From positions 1-64,000 of the forward strand of contig DPJG01000007.1 in NCBI GenBank assembly GCA_003543135.1: a stretch of DNA of 64,000 bases, in the 5' to 3' direction. The notes beneath the pieces are model-generated. The model was not told the origin of the DNA. It saw nothing but the letters and a program-made list of their open reading frames with translations, and did not search any database. Numbering within the stretch: the first letter of the stretch is position 1; each line of letters begins with the position of its first letter. The stretch is from Rheinheimera sp. (GTDB lineage Bacteria; Pseudomonadota; Gammaproteobacteria; Enterobacterales; Alteromonadaceae). Both the position numbers and the translations under genes were made by a program. Positions 1-8,576 of this stretch are shown in pieces.

Positions 1-79
1 TTTTCTTGGTGATAAGCTCGGTTTTATCAACTTTACCCTGGATACCCTGCTGAAAAAACCGAGCTTATCACCAAGAAAA
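1..79. repeat. 25-bp perfect inverted repeat with 29-nt loop at window edge (fold-back junction)
   Basis: Bases 1-25 are the exact reverse complement of 55-79, and the left arm starts at the first base of the window, so it may extend further. Both arms encode the same peptide, FLGDKLGF, in opposite directions. The loop read on the plus strand continues the family sequence with INFTLDTLL, while the minus-strand gene reads non-homologous codons there. This is the pattern of a strand-switch fold-back joint, either an assembly or amplification chimera at a contig end or a real inverted duplication. Confidence 0.85.
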
Positions 80-246
80 TCGTCCAGGCCAAAGTTAAAC
101 TGGCTACCTGCAATCATCCTTGACGTTGCTTCGTCACCATCAATATCCGGAAAAACGTTCTCAAGACCGTCACGAAACAACAACTCATAAGCAAACAGGT
201 TTTTGTCACGATCCAGAATGGGCTGGCGGGCGGCATAAAAATACAT
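1..246 (-). CDS. EAL/HDOD (YuxH-like) signalling protein, N-terminal fragment
   Basis: The reading frame starts at an ATG at 246 and stays open for 82 codons to the window edge. An AAGGAA ribosome site lies at 258-263. Residues 7-25, RQPILDRDKNLFAYELLFR, followed by FPDIDGDEATSR and FGLDDFLGDKLGF, are typical of the N-terminal EAL-like half of EAL/HDOD proteins (family knowledge), which are usually about 400 residues. After residue 64 the frame runs into an inverted repeat and reads an unrelated tail. The expected continuation, INFTLDTLLKKP, is encoded on the opposite strand at 26-60. The gene is therefore partial and its last 18 codons are probably not authentic. The family is linked to cyclic-di-GMP signalling or stress control, but activity cannot be judged from the fragment. 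Confidence 0.8.
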   Translation of the reverse strand, partial: MYFYAARQPILDRDKNLFAYELLFRDGLENVFPDIDGDEATSRMIAGSQFNFGLDDFLGDKLGFFSRVSRVKLIKPSLSPRK

Positions 247-338
247 ACAGACTACTGTTCCTTACTGGGTATTCTGCCAAGCAATGTAGCAAAGAATTCT
301 ATTGCAAGGGAACTAAAATTTAGCGCAATGCACTTTTG

Positions 339-370
339 ACAAAACCCGCTGTAAAAACAGCGGGTTTTGT
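339..370. terminator. Rho-independent terminator downstream of putP
   Basis: A 14-bp stem (339-352 with 357-370) around an AAAA loop contains the GC core CCCGCTGT and is flanked by A and T tracts on both sides. It sits just beyond the putP stop codon and could work in both directions. Confidence 0.85.
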
Positions 371-380
371 TGTTCGGCGC

Positions 381-1871
381 TTAAGATTTCAGCTTTTGCA
401 GCATCATGTCAAATTCATGTTGCTGACTTTGATCCGGAGCTTTGGTGATTTTACTGACCAGCACTATGGCGAGGGTAGAGAACAATACACCCGGTACCAT
501 GGCATAAATAAAGTCATCCAGTTGTTTACCGTCGATGGTCAGCGGGCTGAATACCCAAACCAGCACTGTTACAGCACCTGTCACCATACCGGCCAGTGCG
601 CCCCAGTGATTCATATTGCGCCAGTACAGACTCATCAATACCAGCGGACCAAAAGCAGCACCAAAGCCGGCCCAGGCGTTAGCGACCAGACTTAAAATAG
701 AGCTGCTGCGATCCAGCGCAATCACAATAGCAACCACGGCAACGACAAAAACGGCAGCCCGGCCCATCATCACCAGATGTTTGTCCGAAGCTGTTTTATT
801 TAAAAATGTTTTATAAAAGTCTTGTGTTAAGGCACTGGATGTCACCAGCAACTGGCTGGAGATGGTGCTCATCACCGCAGCTAATAAAGCCGCCAGTAAA
901 AAACCACCAACAAAAGGATGGAACAGCACTTGCGACAGCAGAATAAAAATGGTTTCCGGATCTTTGAGCGCCTGGCCGCTCTGATGCACATAAGCAATAC
1001 CGACAAAGCCTGTGGCAATAGCGCCTAACAGTGAAATAATCATCCAGGACATGCCAATACGGCGTGCGACCGGGAAGTCTTTTACCGAACGAATGGCCAT
1101 AAAACGCACAATAATATGCGGCTGACCAAAATAACCCAGGCCCCAGGCTAATAACGAAATAATACCAAGCACGCTGGTGCCGGTAAAAATATCCAGATGG
1201 TTTGGATTCAGGCTTTCTACAGTGCTGAGCACTGGCCCAATGCCACCGACCACATTCAGCGCGACCACAGGCACCAGTACCAGTGCCACAAACATAATAA
1301 TGCCCTGTACAAAGTCAGTCATACTTACTGCAAGAAAACCACCCAGCAGGGTATAAGCAATGACCACACCAGCGGTCAGTGCCAGACCCCAGAAATAATC
1401 CAGCCCGAACACCGATTCAAACAATTTACCGCCGGCTACAACGCCGGATGCGGTATAAAGGGTAAAAAACACCACAATCACCAGTGCAGAAATCAGCCTT
1501 AACATCCGCGTGTGGTCGGCAAAACGGTTTTCCAGATAATCGGGCAGAGTAATAGAGTCTTTGGCGTGTTCGGTATAAACCCTGAACCTTGGTGCCAACA
1601 ACAGATAATTGAGCCAGGCGCCGATCACCAGGCCTACTGCCAACCAGATCTGTGAAATACCCAGTGCATATAAAGCGCCGGGTAAGCCCATCAGCAACCA
1701 GCCGCTCATATCCGAAGCGCCAGCTGATAAGGCTGTGACCGCTGGCCCAAGCTTGCGTCCACCTAACATATATTCAGATAAATTACTGCTGGACTGACGA
1801 TAAGCATAAAGCCCGATGGCCAGCATAGCGGCGAAATAAATCGCCAGTGCGAGAATAGTGCCCGTTTCCAA
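381..1871 (-). CDS. putP: Sodium/proline symporter PutP
   Basis: A 496-residue integral membrane protein of the sodium:solute symporter family that imports proline with Na+. It closely resembles PutP along its length: residues 37-66 hold GGRKLGP, TALSAGASDMSGWLLMGLPG, and TLPDYLENRF and the ALVIVVFFTLYTASGVVAGG helix follow. About 13 hydrophobic segments are visible. The start is a TTG, chosen because a GAGGT ribosome site lies about 8 bases upstream and because this start matches the family N-terminus. No putA (proline catabolism) gene lies beside it in the window. It is followed by a strong terminator and appears to be transcribed alone. Confidence 0.95.
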   Translation of the reverse strand: METGTILALAIYFAAMLAIGLYAYRQSSSNLSEYMLGGRKLGPAVTALSAGASDMSGWLLMGLPGALYALGISQIWLAVGLVIGAWLNYLLLAPRFRVYTEHAKDSITLPDYLENRFADHTRMLRLISALVIVVFFTLYTASGVVAGGKLFESVFGLDYFWGLALTAGVVIAYTLLGGFLAVSMTDFVQGIIMFVALVLVPVVALNVVGGIGPVLSTVESLNPNHLDIFTGTSVLGIISLLAWGLGYFGQPHIIVRFMAIRSVKDFPVARRIGMSWMIISLLGAIATGFVGIAYVHQSGQALKDPETIFILLSQVLFHPFVGGFLLAALLAAVMSTISSQLLVTSSALTQDFYKTFLNKTASDKHLVMMGRAAVFVVAVVAIVIALDRSSSILSLVANAWAGFGAAFGPLVLMSLYWRNMNHWGALAGMVTGAVTVLVWVFSPLTIDGKQLDDFIYAMVPGVLFSTLAIVLVSKITKAPDQSQQHEFDMMLQKLKS

Positions 1872-2060
1872 AATAACGACCTCATCTGAGTGATTGATTT
1901 TGTTTATCGTTGTTCATGCGCTCAGGTTCTGAGTTGTGATGCAGTGAGGGTAAAACTGCAGCAGGCGAGCGGCGGCACATGCTAACAAGGGCATCAGTTT
2001 TCAGCCAGTGCTTTTCTGTGAGCACACCAACAGATGCTACCAGTTGCAAGCCATCAGGCT

Positions 2061-2783
2061 TTAACTCTGTTGTTTCATGGCAAAGCTGAATTGTTGTTGT
2101 ATTTTGCCGGCCAGTGGCTCCAGCTGTTGCTGTCTGGCGGCCACCAACACCAGATCTGCACCTGCCAGGCTGAGGCTTTGGCCATGAAAATTATCATCAG
2201 CAAAAGCACCTGTATTTTGCCAGCCATGATCTTTGGGTAAGACAAAGACGGTCACAGTGCCTTCATTGCTGTCGAGGATCAGATGCAAAGAGCGCACACC
2301 GCGAAAATGGCAAAATCTGGCATAACGTACCTTGCCGTCAAAATCCTGCAGCCTGCCGGCAAAAGACGCCATTAGCTGATTTACTTCTGTAAGTGGCATT
2401 TGCGTGTTGTGACTCAACAGTGCGCTGGCTTCATGATAGACGTGCGCCAGGGCATAACTGCCGAGATCCTGCCCAAAGTGCAGGGGCTCAAAGCGCAGTT
2501 GCACCAGCCCCAGCACCAGGGCAACTGATGCTGCTACGCCGTATAACCATTGTTTACGCCGGCGTTGTTGCCGGTAGCTGGCGACTTGTTGTTGCAGTAA
2601 TAATCTGGCCTGCAAATCATCTGGTACCGCAATATTCAGTGCCTGGTGTAGTGTTTCATCCAGTTGTAATAATTCCTGCTGCAGCTGTGCTTTGGCGCTG
2701 TCGTTTTTGACACTTTGCTGCAATGCCGGATCTGTTGCGATGGGATCGCTGAATATCCGACGACGAAATTCCAGTTCATCCAT
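2061..2783 (-). CDS. DUF3379-family membrane protein, putative anti-sigma partner
   Basis: A 240-residue protein with a soluble N-terminal part (1-75), a basic RQQRRRK stretch, one transmembrane helix at about 79-96, and a mainly extracytoplasmic C-terminal domain. It resembles DUF3379 proteins, which are commonly encoded directly after an ECF sigma factor. Here its ATG overlaps the end of the upstream sigma factor gene by 8 bases, so the two are translationally coupled. The topology, with a cytoplasmic N-terminus and an exported sensor-like domain, fits an anti-sigma factor, but no zinc-binding HxxxCxxC motif is present and the anti-sigma role is inferred from context only. Confidence 0.75.
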   Translation of the reverse strand: MDELEFRRRIFSDPIATDPALQQSVKNDSAKAQLQQELLQLDETLHQALNIAVPDDLQARLLLQQQVASYRQQRRRKQWLYGVAASVALVLGLVQLRFEPLHFGQDLGSYALAHVYHEASALLSHNTQMPLTEVNQLMASFAGRLQDFDGKVRYARFCHFRGVRSLHLILDSNEGTVTVFVLPKDHGWQNTGAFADDNFHGQSLSLAGADLVLVAARQQQLEPLAGKIQQQFSFAMKQQS

Positions 2784-3288
2784 GCTGATGCCCCTCTAAA
2801 TCTTTGGTGTTGATCAATTCGCGCAGCTGATGGCGGGCGCGGTACAGTCGGGTATTGACAGTGTTGAGATTAAGTTCAAGGCAACTGGCGATTTCTTCGC
2901 CTGTCATGCCGAGCAGTACCTGTAACACCAGAGGTTCACGGTATTCCACATCCAGTTGCAACATAAGCCGTTGTAACTGCGAGAGTTCAGCCTGCTGTTC
3001 GGGTGAGGCTGAGCTGAGATCATGCAGTTCGTCCTGTTCAATGTCCTGATAATCAAACTGTTTACGTTCAAAACGCCGCGCATTTTCCCGTCGTAAAATG
3101 GTAATGAGCCAACCTTTGGCTGCGCCCACATCAAGCAGGGAATCCAGATGTTTCCAGGCCCGTAAAAAGGTTTCCTGCACTAAATCATCGGCGATGGCTT
3201 TGTGCTGACATAACCAGTAAGCATAACGATATAAATCGGCATAAAAAGCGTTGACCAGTGCCTGATAGCGCAGATCTTTACTGCTCAT
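2776..3288 (-). CDS. ECF-type RNA polymerase sigma factor
   Basis: A sigma-70 family protein of about 170 residues with only regions 2 and 4. Region 2 includes LYRYAYWLCQHKAIADDLVQ and ETFLRAWKHLDSL; region 4 is the helix-turn-helix around MTGEEIASCLELNLNTVNTR followed by LYRARHQLREL. The frame is open to 3348, but residues before MSSKDLRYQ look like untranslated leader; the ATG at 3288 fits the family N-terminus, with ATG 3297 as an alternative, and neither has a clear Shine-Dalgarno. It directs transcription of an unknown regulon together with the overlapping DUF3379 gene, which is its likely antagonist. Confidence 0.88.
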   Translation of the reverse strand: MSSKDLRYQALVNAFYADLYRYAYWLCQHKAIADDLVQETFLRAWKHLDSLLDVGAAKGWLITILRRENARRFERKQFDYQDIEQDELHDLSSASPEQQAELSQLQRLMLQLDVEYREPLVLQVLLGMTGEEIASCLELNLNTVNTRLYRARHQLRELINTKDLEGHQHG

Positions 3289-3430
3289 AAGGGACATACC
3301 CAAAAAAAGTGCACCAAGAGTAATGACCATAGACCGGCCTGGTGGCAAAAAATGTTCAGCCAGCAGAAAAAAAATGGAAAAAACAGCAAAGAGTGCTGCT
3401 CTGGCGGTTCATAGTTAGCCAACATCAACA

Positions 3431-3464
3431 ACGAACTGGCAGCCTTGCCGTGCTGCCAGTTCGT
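3431..3464. terminator. Hairpin downstream of batD, possible terminator
   Basis: A perfect 13-bp stem (3431-3443 with 3452-3464) with an 8-nt loop lies 15 bases past the batD stop. The following minus-strand sequence has only an interrupted T tract, so termination may be weak or Rho-assisted. Confidence 0.55.
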
Positions 3465-3478
3465 GATCATCAAGCTGT

Positions 3479-5203
3479 TTAAGCCGGATAGAGTGGTTTG
3501 AGCGGTTCTGTGACTGGCAATTGCTGCAAATGTTTGTATTTGGCAAAAGCTTCAAATAACGCCTGGCCCTGCCACTGCAGGGGGTTTGACTGATAGGGCT
3601 GATGGCAAAGTTTTTCCACTTCACGCCTGAGCTCACAATCCGGCAGATGTGTTAATAACTGCGACAGCCGCATGATTTGAGGGTCAATGCCTTGCTGCGC
3701 CCACTGCAGCAGCTGAGCTGTGGCTTCAGTACCGTTATTGGCAAGACAGGCTGCTTTTAATTTGCGTGAACTAAATTTTAATACCGAAGAGTGGTGCAGG
3801 GCCTGTGTCTGCGCTTTTGTTTGTATTGCTGTTTTTTGCTGCAGCGGCCGGATAAATTTGGGCGCTAACCATAGTACCAGGGTGCTAAGCCATAACAACA
3901 ACAGCACAGTGCTGCTATAACTCCAATGCCATGGATTGACAGGTTCAGTCGCTGTGACCGGCGTTGTGCTTGTCACAGAAGTGGCAGGTTCTGCAGCAGC
4001 TTGTGCTTCCGGCTGCGCCGGATTAGGCGATGCTTTTAAGGTACGCTCTGGCAATTCGGCATAAGAGAGTTCATTGGTTTTACTGTTCCACCAGGGAATG
4101 CGGATAGCAGGCAGCACCAGCTCGCCGCTTTTGGTGGCAATCACAGCTGAAGTAAATACTTTTTGTGCCACCAACCGGCCGTTACGCTCGGCCTTTTTGC
4201 TTTGTGGCTGTTCGGCATAACTTTTAATACCATCCGGCAGACTGAAGTTCAGATCCGGCAACTGGTGATCGGATAAATCCAAGGCGGTCAGGGTAATAGT
4301 GCGGGTGACAGGCTCACCCTGAGTCAAATCCTGACCCGGAGGTGTCCATTCTTCGGTCAGCGCCACCAGCTCCGACACCAGCCATTGGCCTTTAAAGTTA
4401 TCCGGAATAGGTTTTACCGTCAGCTTTAACACCTGACCCTGAGCCGACACTGTTTTGGTTTTGGCAAAATAATCATAACGGGAACTTTGCCGGTCAATCA
4501 TTTCACCTTTAAACCAGGGCGCTGCCAATTCAAAGTCACCATGCTTTTCTGCAATCAGGGTATAACGACGGGTAATGGTCTGATAACGCTGACCATTGAC
4601 CAGCTCCGAGCCTTCTACATCTTTGCCAAGCTGCTCTATGGTTGCGCCTGGTAATTCAGGCTGGCTGAGGCTGCCGCGCTGTAAGTCACCGTTAAAGTAA
4701 ATTTTGACCTCGTAATATGCCAGCTGCTGCACATAAAGTTCGCTGCTGCTTAAACTGCTTTGAATAAACAGCTCGTCCGAGCCGGTACCGTTTGGATCGG
4801 CTGGTACCACGGTCAGGGTAATAGGCTCACTGCGTAAACCGTCAATTTCAAAAGATGGGATCACAAAGGTGCCGGTTTTTTTGGCAAATAAACTCAGTTG
4901 CCAGCGCGTGCTCTGGCTGGAGCGGCCATTGATAATTTGCATACTCTGACTGATCGCCGGCGCACTGAAGTTAAAGTCGTTGGCGAGCACCGAAAAATCC
5001 AGCTGATTACCTGATACTTTTTCATCCAGCTCAATTTGCAGCAGCAGCTCCTCGCCCAGCATCACCGGATTTTTATCGACACTGGCCTGCAACAATGTTG
5101 CGGCCTGCAGTGGACTCAGGCTCAAACACAGCAAAAGCAGGGCCACAGACTGCAGCAAATTGACAACTTTTTTGGCGCTGTAGTCCAGACACAGGGTTAC
5201 CAT
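3479..5203 (-). CDS. batD: BatD-family protein (Bat operon, exported)
   Basis: A 574-residue protein with a hydrophobic signal segment ending near residue 35 (LSPLQA), a long periplasmic beta-rich region with two repeated domains, a proline/alanine/threonine-rich linker at about 390-425, one transmembrane helix at 429-447, and a cytoplasmic tail. This layout is that of BatD proteins. The ATG is preceded by AAGGAG and lies inside the 3' end of the preceding gene (7-base overlap). It is the last gene of the six-gene operon. Bat proteins were named for aerotolerance in Bacteroides; their biochemical role is not settled, and the assignment here rests on family and operon context. Confidence 0.85.
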   Translation of the reverse strand: MVTLCLDYSAKKVVNLLQSVALLLLCLSLSPLQAATLLQASVDKNPVMLGEELLLQIELDEKVSGNQLDFSVLANDFNFSAPAISQSMQIINGRSSQSTRWQLSLFAKKTGTFVIPSFEIDGLRSEPITLTVVPADPNGTGSDELFIQSSLSSSELYVQQLAYYEVKIYFNGDLQRGSLSQPELPGATIEQLGKDVEGSELVNGQRYQTITRRYTLIAEKHGDFELAAPWFKGEMIDRQSSRYDYFAKTKTVSAQGQVLKLTVKPIPDNFKGQWLVSELVALTEEWTPPGQDLTQGEPVTRTITLTALDLSDHQLPDLNFSLPDGIKSYAEQPQSKKAERNGRLVAQKVFTSAVIATKSGELVLPAIRIPWWNSKTNELSYAELPERTLKASPNPAQPEAQAAAEPATSVTSTTPVTATEPVNPWHWSYSSTVLLLLWLSTLVLWLAPKFIRPLQQKTAIQTKAQTQALHHSSVLKFSSRKLKAACLANNGTEATAQLLQWAQQGIDPQIMRLSQLLTHLPDCELRREVEKLCHQPYQSNPLQWQGQALFEAFAKYKHLQQLPVTEPLKPLYPA

Positions 5204-7041
5204 TCTTGTTCTGCTCCTTTGGGTAAACGTTGTTGCTGGCGCTTTTGGTATTCCAGTAACATTTTATTGCGCAGTAATAACGCCGGATCGTCCTGCACTT
5301 TGCGCATCAGGCCGTCCAGTTGCTGGCTTTGTTCCGTACTGGCATTGGGCCAGGCTTCGCGCACTGCTTTTTGTTGTTCTGTTTGTTCGTTTGTCTGCTC
5401 TGGATTTGCCTCAGGCTGTTGCTGAGCTTGCTCTTTGTTTTGCTGTTTTGATTCCTGCTGCGCACCTGGCTCAGCCTGGTTGTTTTGTTCACTTTGCTCA
5501 GGGAGTTGGCTGTCTTTGGCGTCGTTTTGCCCGCTGCCATCAGATTGCTCCGCCTGATCGTCTTTTTGCTGGCCGTCTTGCGGTTGACCCTCCTGATTCT
5601 GGCCTTCTTGCTGCTTGCCATCCTTAGATTGCCCGCCTTGCTGGTTTTGCGCTGAATTTTGTTGTTGATCCTGCTGCTGTTGCAGCAGTTGTTTGGCAAG
5701 TTCAATGTTCTGCTCAAGACCAGGTAAATCCGGCTGCTGGTTTTGGGCTTGCTGATAGGCGGTCAAAGCTTCGGCGAACTTTTGTTGTTGCATCAGACTG
5801 TTACCCAGATTAAAACGGCCATTGGCGCTTTTATCCTGCTGATACAGTTGTTCGGCAGCCTGATAATCACCACTGCGATAAGCGGCGTTGCCCTGCCACA
5901 AGGGATCGGCAAATTTTTCCATGGCTTTGGCATAATCTTGTTGCTGATAGGCCTGTTTGGCCTGTTGCTGCTGACTTTGCCATAAATCGCGCCAGTCAAA
6001 AGCTTTTGCAGTGTTTGGCAGCAGACAAAGCGGCAATATGGCGAGCAGCGCTGCTCTTTTGCCAAGCCATAACGCCAGAGGCAATAACAGCCAGCACAGA
6101 TAAACACCGGCATCCTGCCATTGATCCCCACTGATTTTACTGCTTTGTGCTGTGTCGGCTTGAGCCAGCGTTAACTCCGGCAACGCCAATAATGCCTGAA
6201 TATCGGATTGATCAAAGCTGCTTTGGCGGAACACACCACCGGTCAGGCTGGCGAGTTCTTTCAGCTGCGTTAGCGGAACTTTTGGCAGCACTATGCTGCC
6301 GTTGCGATCTTTTAACAGTTCGCCCGAGCTTAATTTTACCGGCGCACCATCGCTGCTGCCCACGGCCAGCACAGACAAACGGTGCGGGAAATCATTCAGA
6401 CTCTGGCGCAGTGTCTGATAGTGGCTCTGACTAAAACCGTCGGTAATAAGCACCACATCCCCTTTGGGATAACCGGCTTGTTGCAACAATTTAGCGGCAA
6501 GTTCCAGTGCACTTTGGACATTAGAACCCTGTGCCGGCATGATTTCTGGTGTCAAGTCAGGCAATAACAGCTTGATATTGTTGTGATCCGGCGTCAGAGG
6601 TGAAATCACATAAGCATCAGCAGCAAAGGTTAATAACGCCAGCTCACCTTCTTTGAGCTGACTGGTAAAATCCAGCGCTTTAAATCTGGCCTGGGTCAGG
6701 CGGTTGGGTTTAACATCTGTTGCCAGCATCGACAACGACATATCCAGCACCAGCACTGTGGCTTTATTCAGCGCAAAAGCAGGTTGGGGCAGTTTGTGCA
6801 CACTGGGGCCGGCCAGCGCTATTACCGCAAGCAGCAAACCAAGCAACAATAAGACAAAAGGTTTTTTGTTTTGTTGTTGCTGCACTTTGTCGTTTAACAA
6901 GGTCAGCTGCAGATGCGTAGGCAGCAGCTGGCGCCAGGGGCTGCCGCTTTGCTGATAACGCCATGCCAGATAAACACAGAGCACCACCAGCGGCAGCAGT
7001 AATAACCAGAGCGGCCTTAACCAATGCAGTTCAAAGGGCAT
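5197..7041 (-). CDS. batB: VWA-TPR membrane protein (BatB/BatC-type fusion)
   Basis: A 614-residue protein. Transmembrane helices lie at about 8-25 and 61-79. They are followed by a von Willebrand A domain with a metal-ion site, DMSLS, near residue 100, then two more hydrophobic segments near 310-345, TPR repeats at about 350-450, and a very glutamine-rich low-complexity stretch of about 110 residues. The VWA part corresponds to BatB and the TPR part to BatC, so this is a natural fusion of the two. ATG 7041 is preferred over GTG 7047, because the GGAGG at 7047-7051 would overlap the GTG. The gene overlaps batA upstream and batD downstream, implying coupled translation. Confidence 0.87.
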   Translation of the reverse strand: MPFELHWLRPLWLLLLPLVVLCVYLAWRYQQSGSPWRQLLPTHLQLTLLNDKVQQQQNKKPFVLLLLGLLLAVIALAGPSVHKLPQPAFALNKATVLVLDMSLSMLATDVKPNRLTQARFKALDFTSQLKEGELALLTFAADAYVISPLTPDHNNIKLLLPDLTPEIMPAQGSNVQSALELAAKLLQQAGYPKGDVVLITDGFSQSHYQTLRQSLNDFPHRLSVLAVGSSDGAPVKLSSGELLKDRNGSIVLPKVPLTQLKELASLTGGVFRQSSFDQSDIQALLALPELTLAQADTAQSSKISGDQWQDAGVYLCWLLLPLALWLGKRAALLAILPLCLLPNTAKAFDWRDLWQSQQQQAKQAYQQQDYAKAMEKFADPLWQGNAAYRSGDYQAAEQLYQQDKSANGRFNLGNSLMQQQKFAEALTAYQQAQNQQPDLPGLEQNIELAKQLLQQQQDQQQNSAQNQQGGQSKDGKQQEGQNQEGQPQDGQQKDDQAEQSDGSGQNDAKDSQLPEQSEQNNQAEPGAQQESKQQNKEQAQQQPEANPEQTNEQTEQQKAVREAWPNASTEQSQQLDGLMRKVQDDPALLLRNKMLLEYQKRQQQRLPKGAEQEW

Positions 7042-8032
7042 GGTCACCTCCGCGCCGCCATTGTTGCCAGGGCAGTTTGCTCAGTAATAACAACACTATC
7101 AGCAGCAGAGCTGCAGCAAGGGGCCAGTGCAGCAGACTCTGTTGTGGTCTGTAGTTGAGCTGATCACGTTCGATGGGTTCAAGCTGATCCAACAGCTGAT
7201 AAATTTGCGCCAGTTCAGTCAAATCACGGGCGCGGAAATAACGCCCGCCTGTGGCAGTGGCAAGTTCGGTCAACAGTGCTTCATCCAGATCATCAGACGG
7301 ATTGACCAGTTGCGGGCCAAAAATCCCCTGTTGCACCATCTGCTCAGCACCTACACCCACAGTATAAATTTTTACTCCGGCCGCTTTGGCCAGCTCCAGC
7401 GCTTCGCGCGGCTGAATATTGCCTGCGGTATTGGCGCCGTCACTGAGTAAAATCAGCACCTTATTTGAACTTTCATAGGTATTAAATCTTTTAACCGCAA
7501 GGCCAATGGCTTCACCAATGGCGGTGCGCTGACCCACCAGGCCAAGCACGGCTTCATCCAGCATTTGTTGTACTGTCTGGCGGTCAAAAGTAAGCGGCGT
7601 TTGCTGATAAGCTGCATCGGCAAACAGCACCAGGCCAAGGCGGTCGCCTTGACGTTTTTCAATAAAATCCGATAACACAAATTTCACCGCATCCAGCCGG
7701 TTGGCGCTCTGGTCGTTGATCACCATATCATTGATATTCATCGAGCCAGATAAATCGACCGCCAGCATCATGTCGCGGCCTTGTTGCGGCAGGGTCACGG
7801 CTTCACCCAGCCATTTGGGTGCTGCGGCGGCGCTGACCAAAAGAAGCCAAATCAGCATCAGTAACCATTGTTGCCGTTTTGATTGTCCGGCTTGACTGTC
7901 AGTACTCTGAGTTTTGGCCAGGCGTGCCAGCGGAGGTAACAACAAACTGGCACCAGTCCTGGGCTGTTTTGCTTTGATAAAATAGGGCAGGGCCAGCAGC
8001 ACAAAAAGCCAGGGATAACTGAATTCAAACAT
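7031..8032 (-). CDS. batA: VWA-domain membrane protein BatA
   Basis: A 333-residue protein with an N-terminal transmembrane helix (residues 5-18), a second at about 56-72, a VWA domain with an intact MIDAS motif DLSGSM near residue 93 and the conserved LLSDGANTAG segment, and a C-terminal helix near 310-328. The open frame reaches 8266, but the true start is ATG 8032: an AAGGGAG ribosome site lies 7 bases upstream and the N-terminus FEFSYPWLFVLLALPYF is typical of BatA. The gene overlaps its neighbours on both sides. It probably interacts at the membrane with BatB and the MoxR ATPase, as inferred from the conserved operon. Confidence 0.9.
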   Translation of the reverse strand: MFEFSYPWLFVLLALPYFIKAKQPRTGASLLLPPLARLAKTQSTDSQAGQSKRQQWLLMLIWLLLVSAAAAPKWLGEAVTLPQQGRDMMLAVDLSGSMNINDMVINDQSANRLDAVKFVLSDFIEKRQGDRLGLVLFADAAYQQTPLTFDRQTVQQMLDEAVLGLVGQRTAIGEAIGLAVKRFNTYESSNKVLILLSDGANTAGNIQPREALELAKAAGVKIYTVGVGAEQMVQQGIFGPQLVNPSDDLDEALLTELATATGGRYFRARDLTELAQIYQLLDQLEPIERDQLNYRPQQSLLHWPLAAALLLIVLLLLSKLPWQQWRRGGDHAL

Positions 8033-8576
8033 CTGTAGCTCCCTTGGCAAGCTTTGTTTTTTCTGCCGCAGCTTTGTGTTGGTCGGCATACTGCTCAAGG
8101 TTCGCATATTGCAGCCAGAGCGCCGCAAAATCAGCATATGCCTGAATTTCAGTCTGTTGTGGCGAGCGCTGATAATGCAAAGCCAGTAAATCAGGTAAGG
8201 TCGGAACCGCCGTTTTCTGCCTGTTTTGCAGGCTTTTGAGCAAAAATTGCCGCCAGGCCTCACCACTGTAGCTTAATGCCGGATGGCAGGGGTTCTGGCT
8301 TAACAACCAACGTTTTAATAAGGCGGTGATTTGCGCTGGCGCATCTGCTGCGCCTTTATCAAGGGCCGCCAGAGCCTTAAGCGCAAAACGTTTGGGTGCC
8401 TGTTTTAACTGTTGTTGCCGGTATTTACGAGAAAGCAGCCACAACAGGGTCAGTGCCAAAGCGGCCAGCAGCCACCAGCCGGGCGCCAGATACCAGTCAT
8501 TAACAAGGAGTGGCTCCTGAATATCAGCCAGTTGCGCCAGTGCCTGTGGCTGTGCTGCTGTGTTAGGTGTAGCCAT
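8025..8576 (-). CDS. DUF4381 family membrane protein (Bat operon)
   Basis: A 183-residue protein with a single transmembrane helix at about 32-46 (WWLLAALALTLLWLL) preceded by DWYLAPGW, and a basic cytoplasmic helical domain. DUF4381 proteins sit between the DUF58 and batA genes in many proteobacterial Bat operons, as here. The ATG at 8576 has a GGGAG site upstream and overlaps the end of the DUF58 gene by 14 bases. No catalytic motif is seen; its role is probably structural within the complex (inference). Confidence 0.85.
   Translation of the reverse strand: MATPNTAAQPQALAQLADIQEPLLVNDWYLAPGWWLLAALALTLLWLLSRKYRQQQLKQAPKRFALKALAALDKGAADAPAQITALLKRWLLSQNPCHPALSYSGEAWRQFLLKSLQNRQKTAVPTLPDLLALHYQRSPQQTEIQAYADFAALWLQYANLEQYADQHKAAAEKTKLAKGATDV

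Noticed and set aside
2393..2710. Open frames on the opposite strand within sigma/DUF3379 and the Bat operon, up to about 130 codons
   Set aside because: They lie entirely inside well-supported genes, have no family resemblance and reflect codon-bias shadows of Gln- and Leu-rich proteins.
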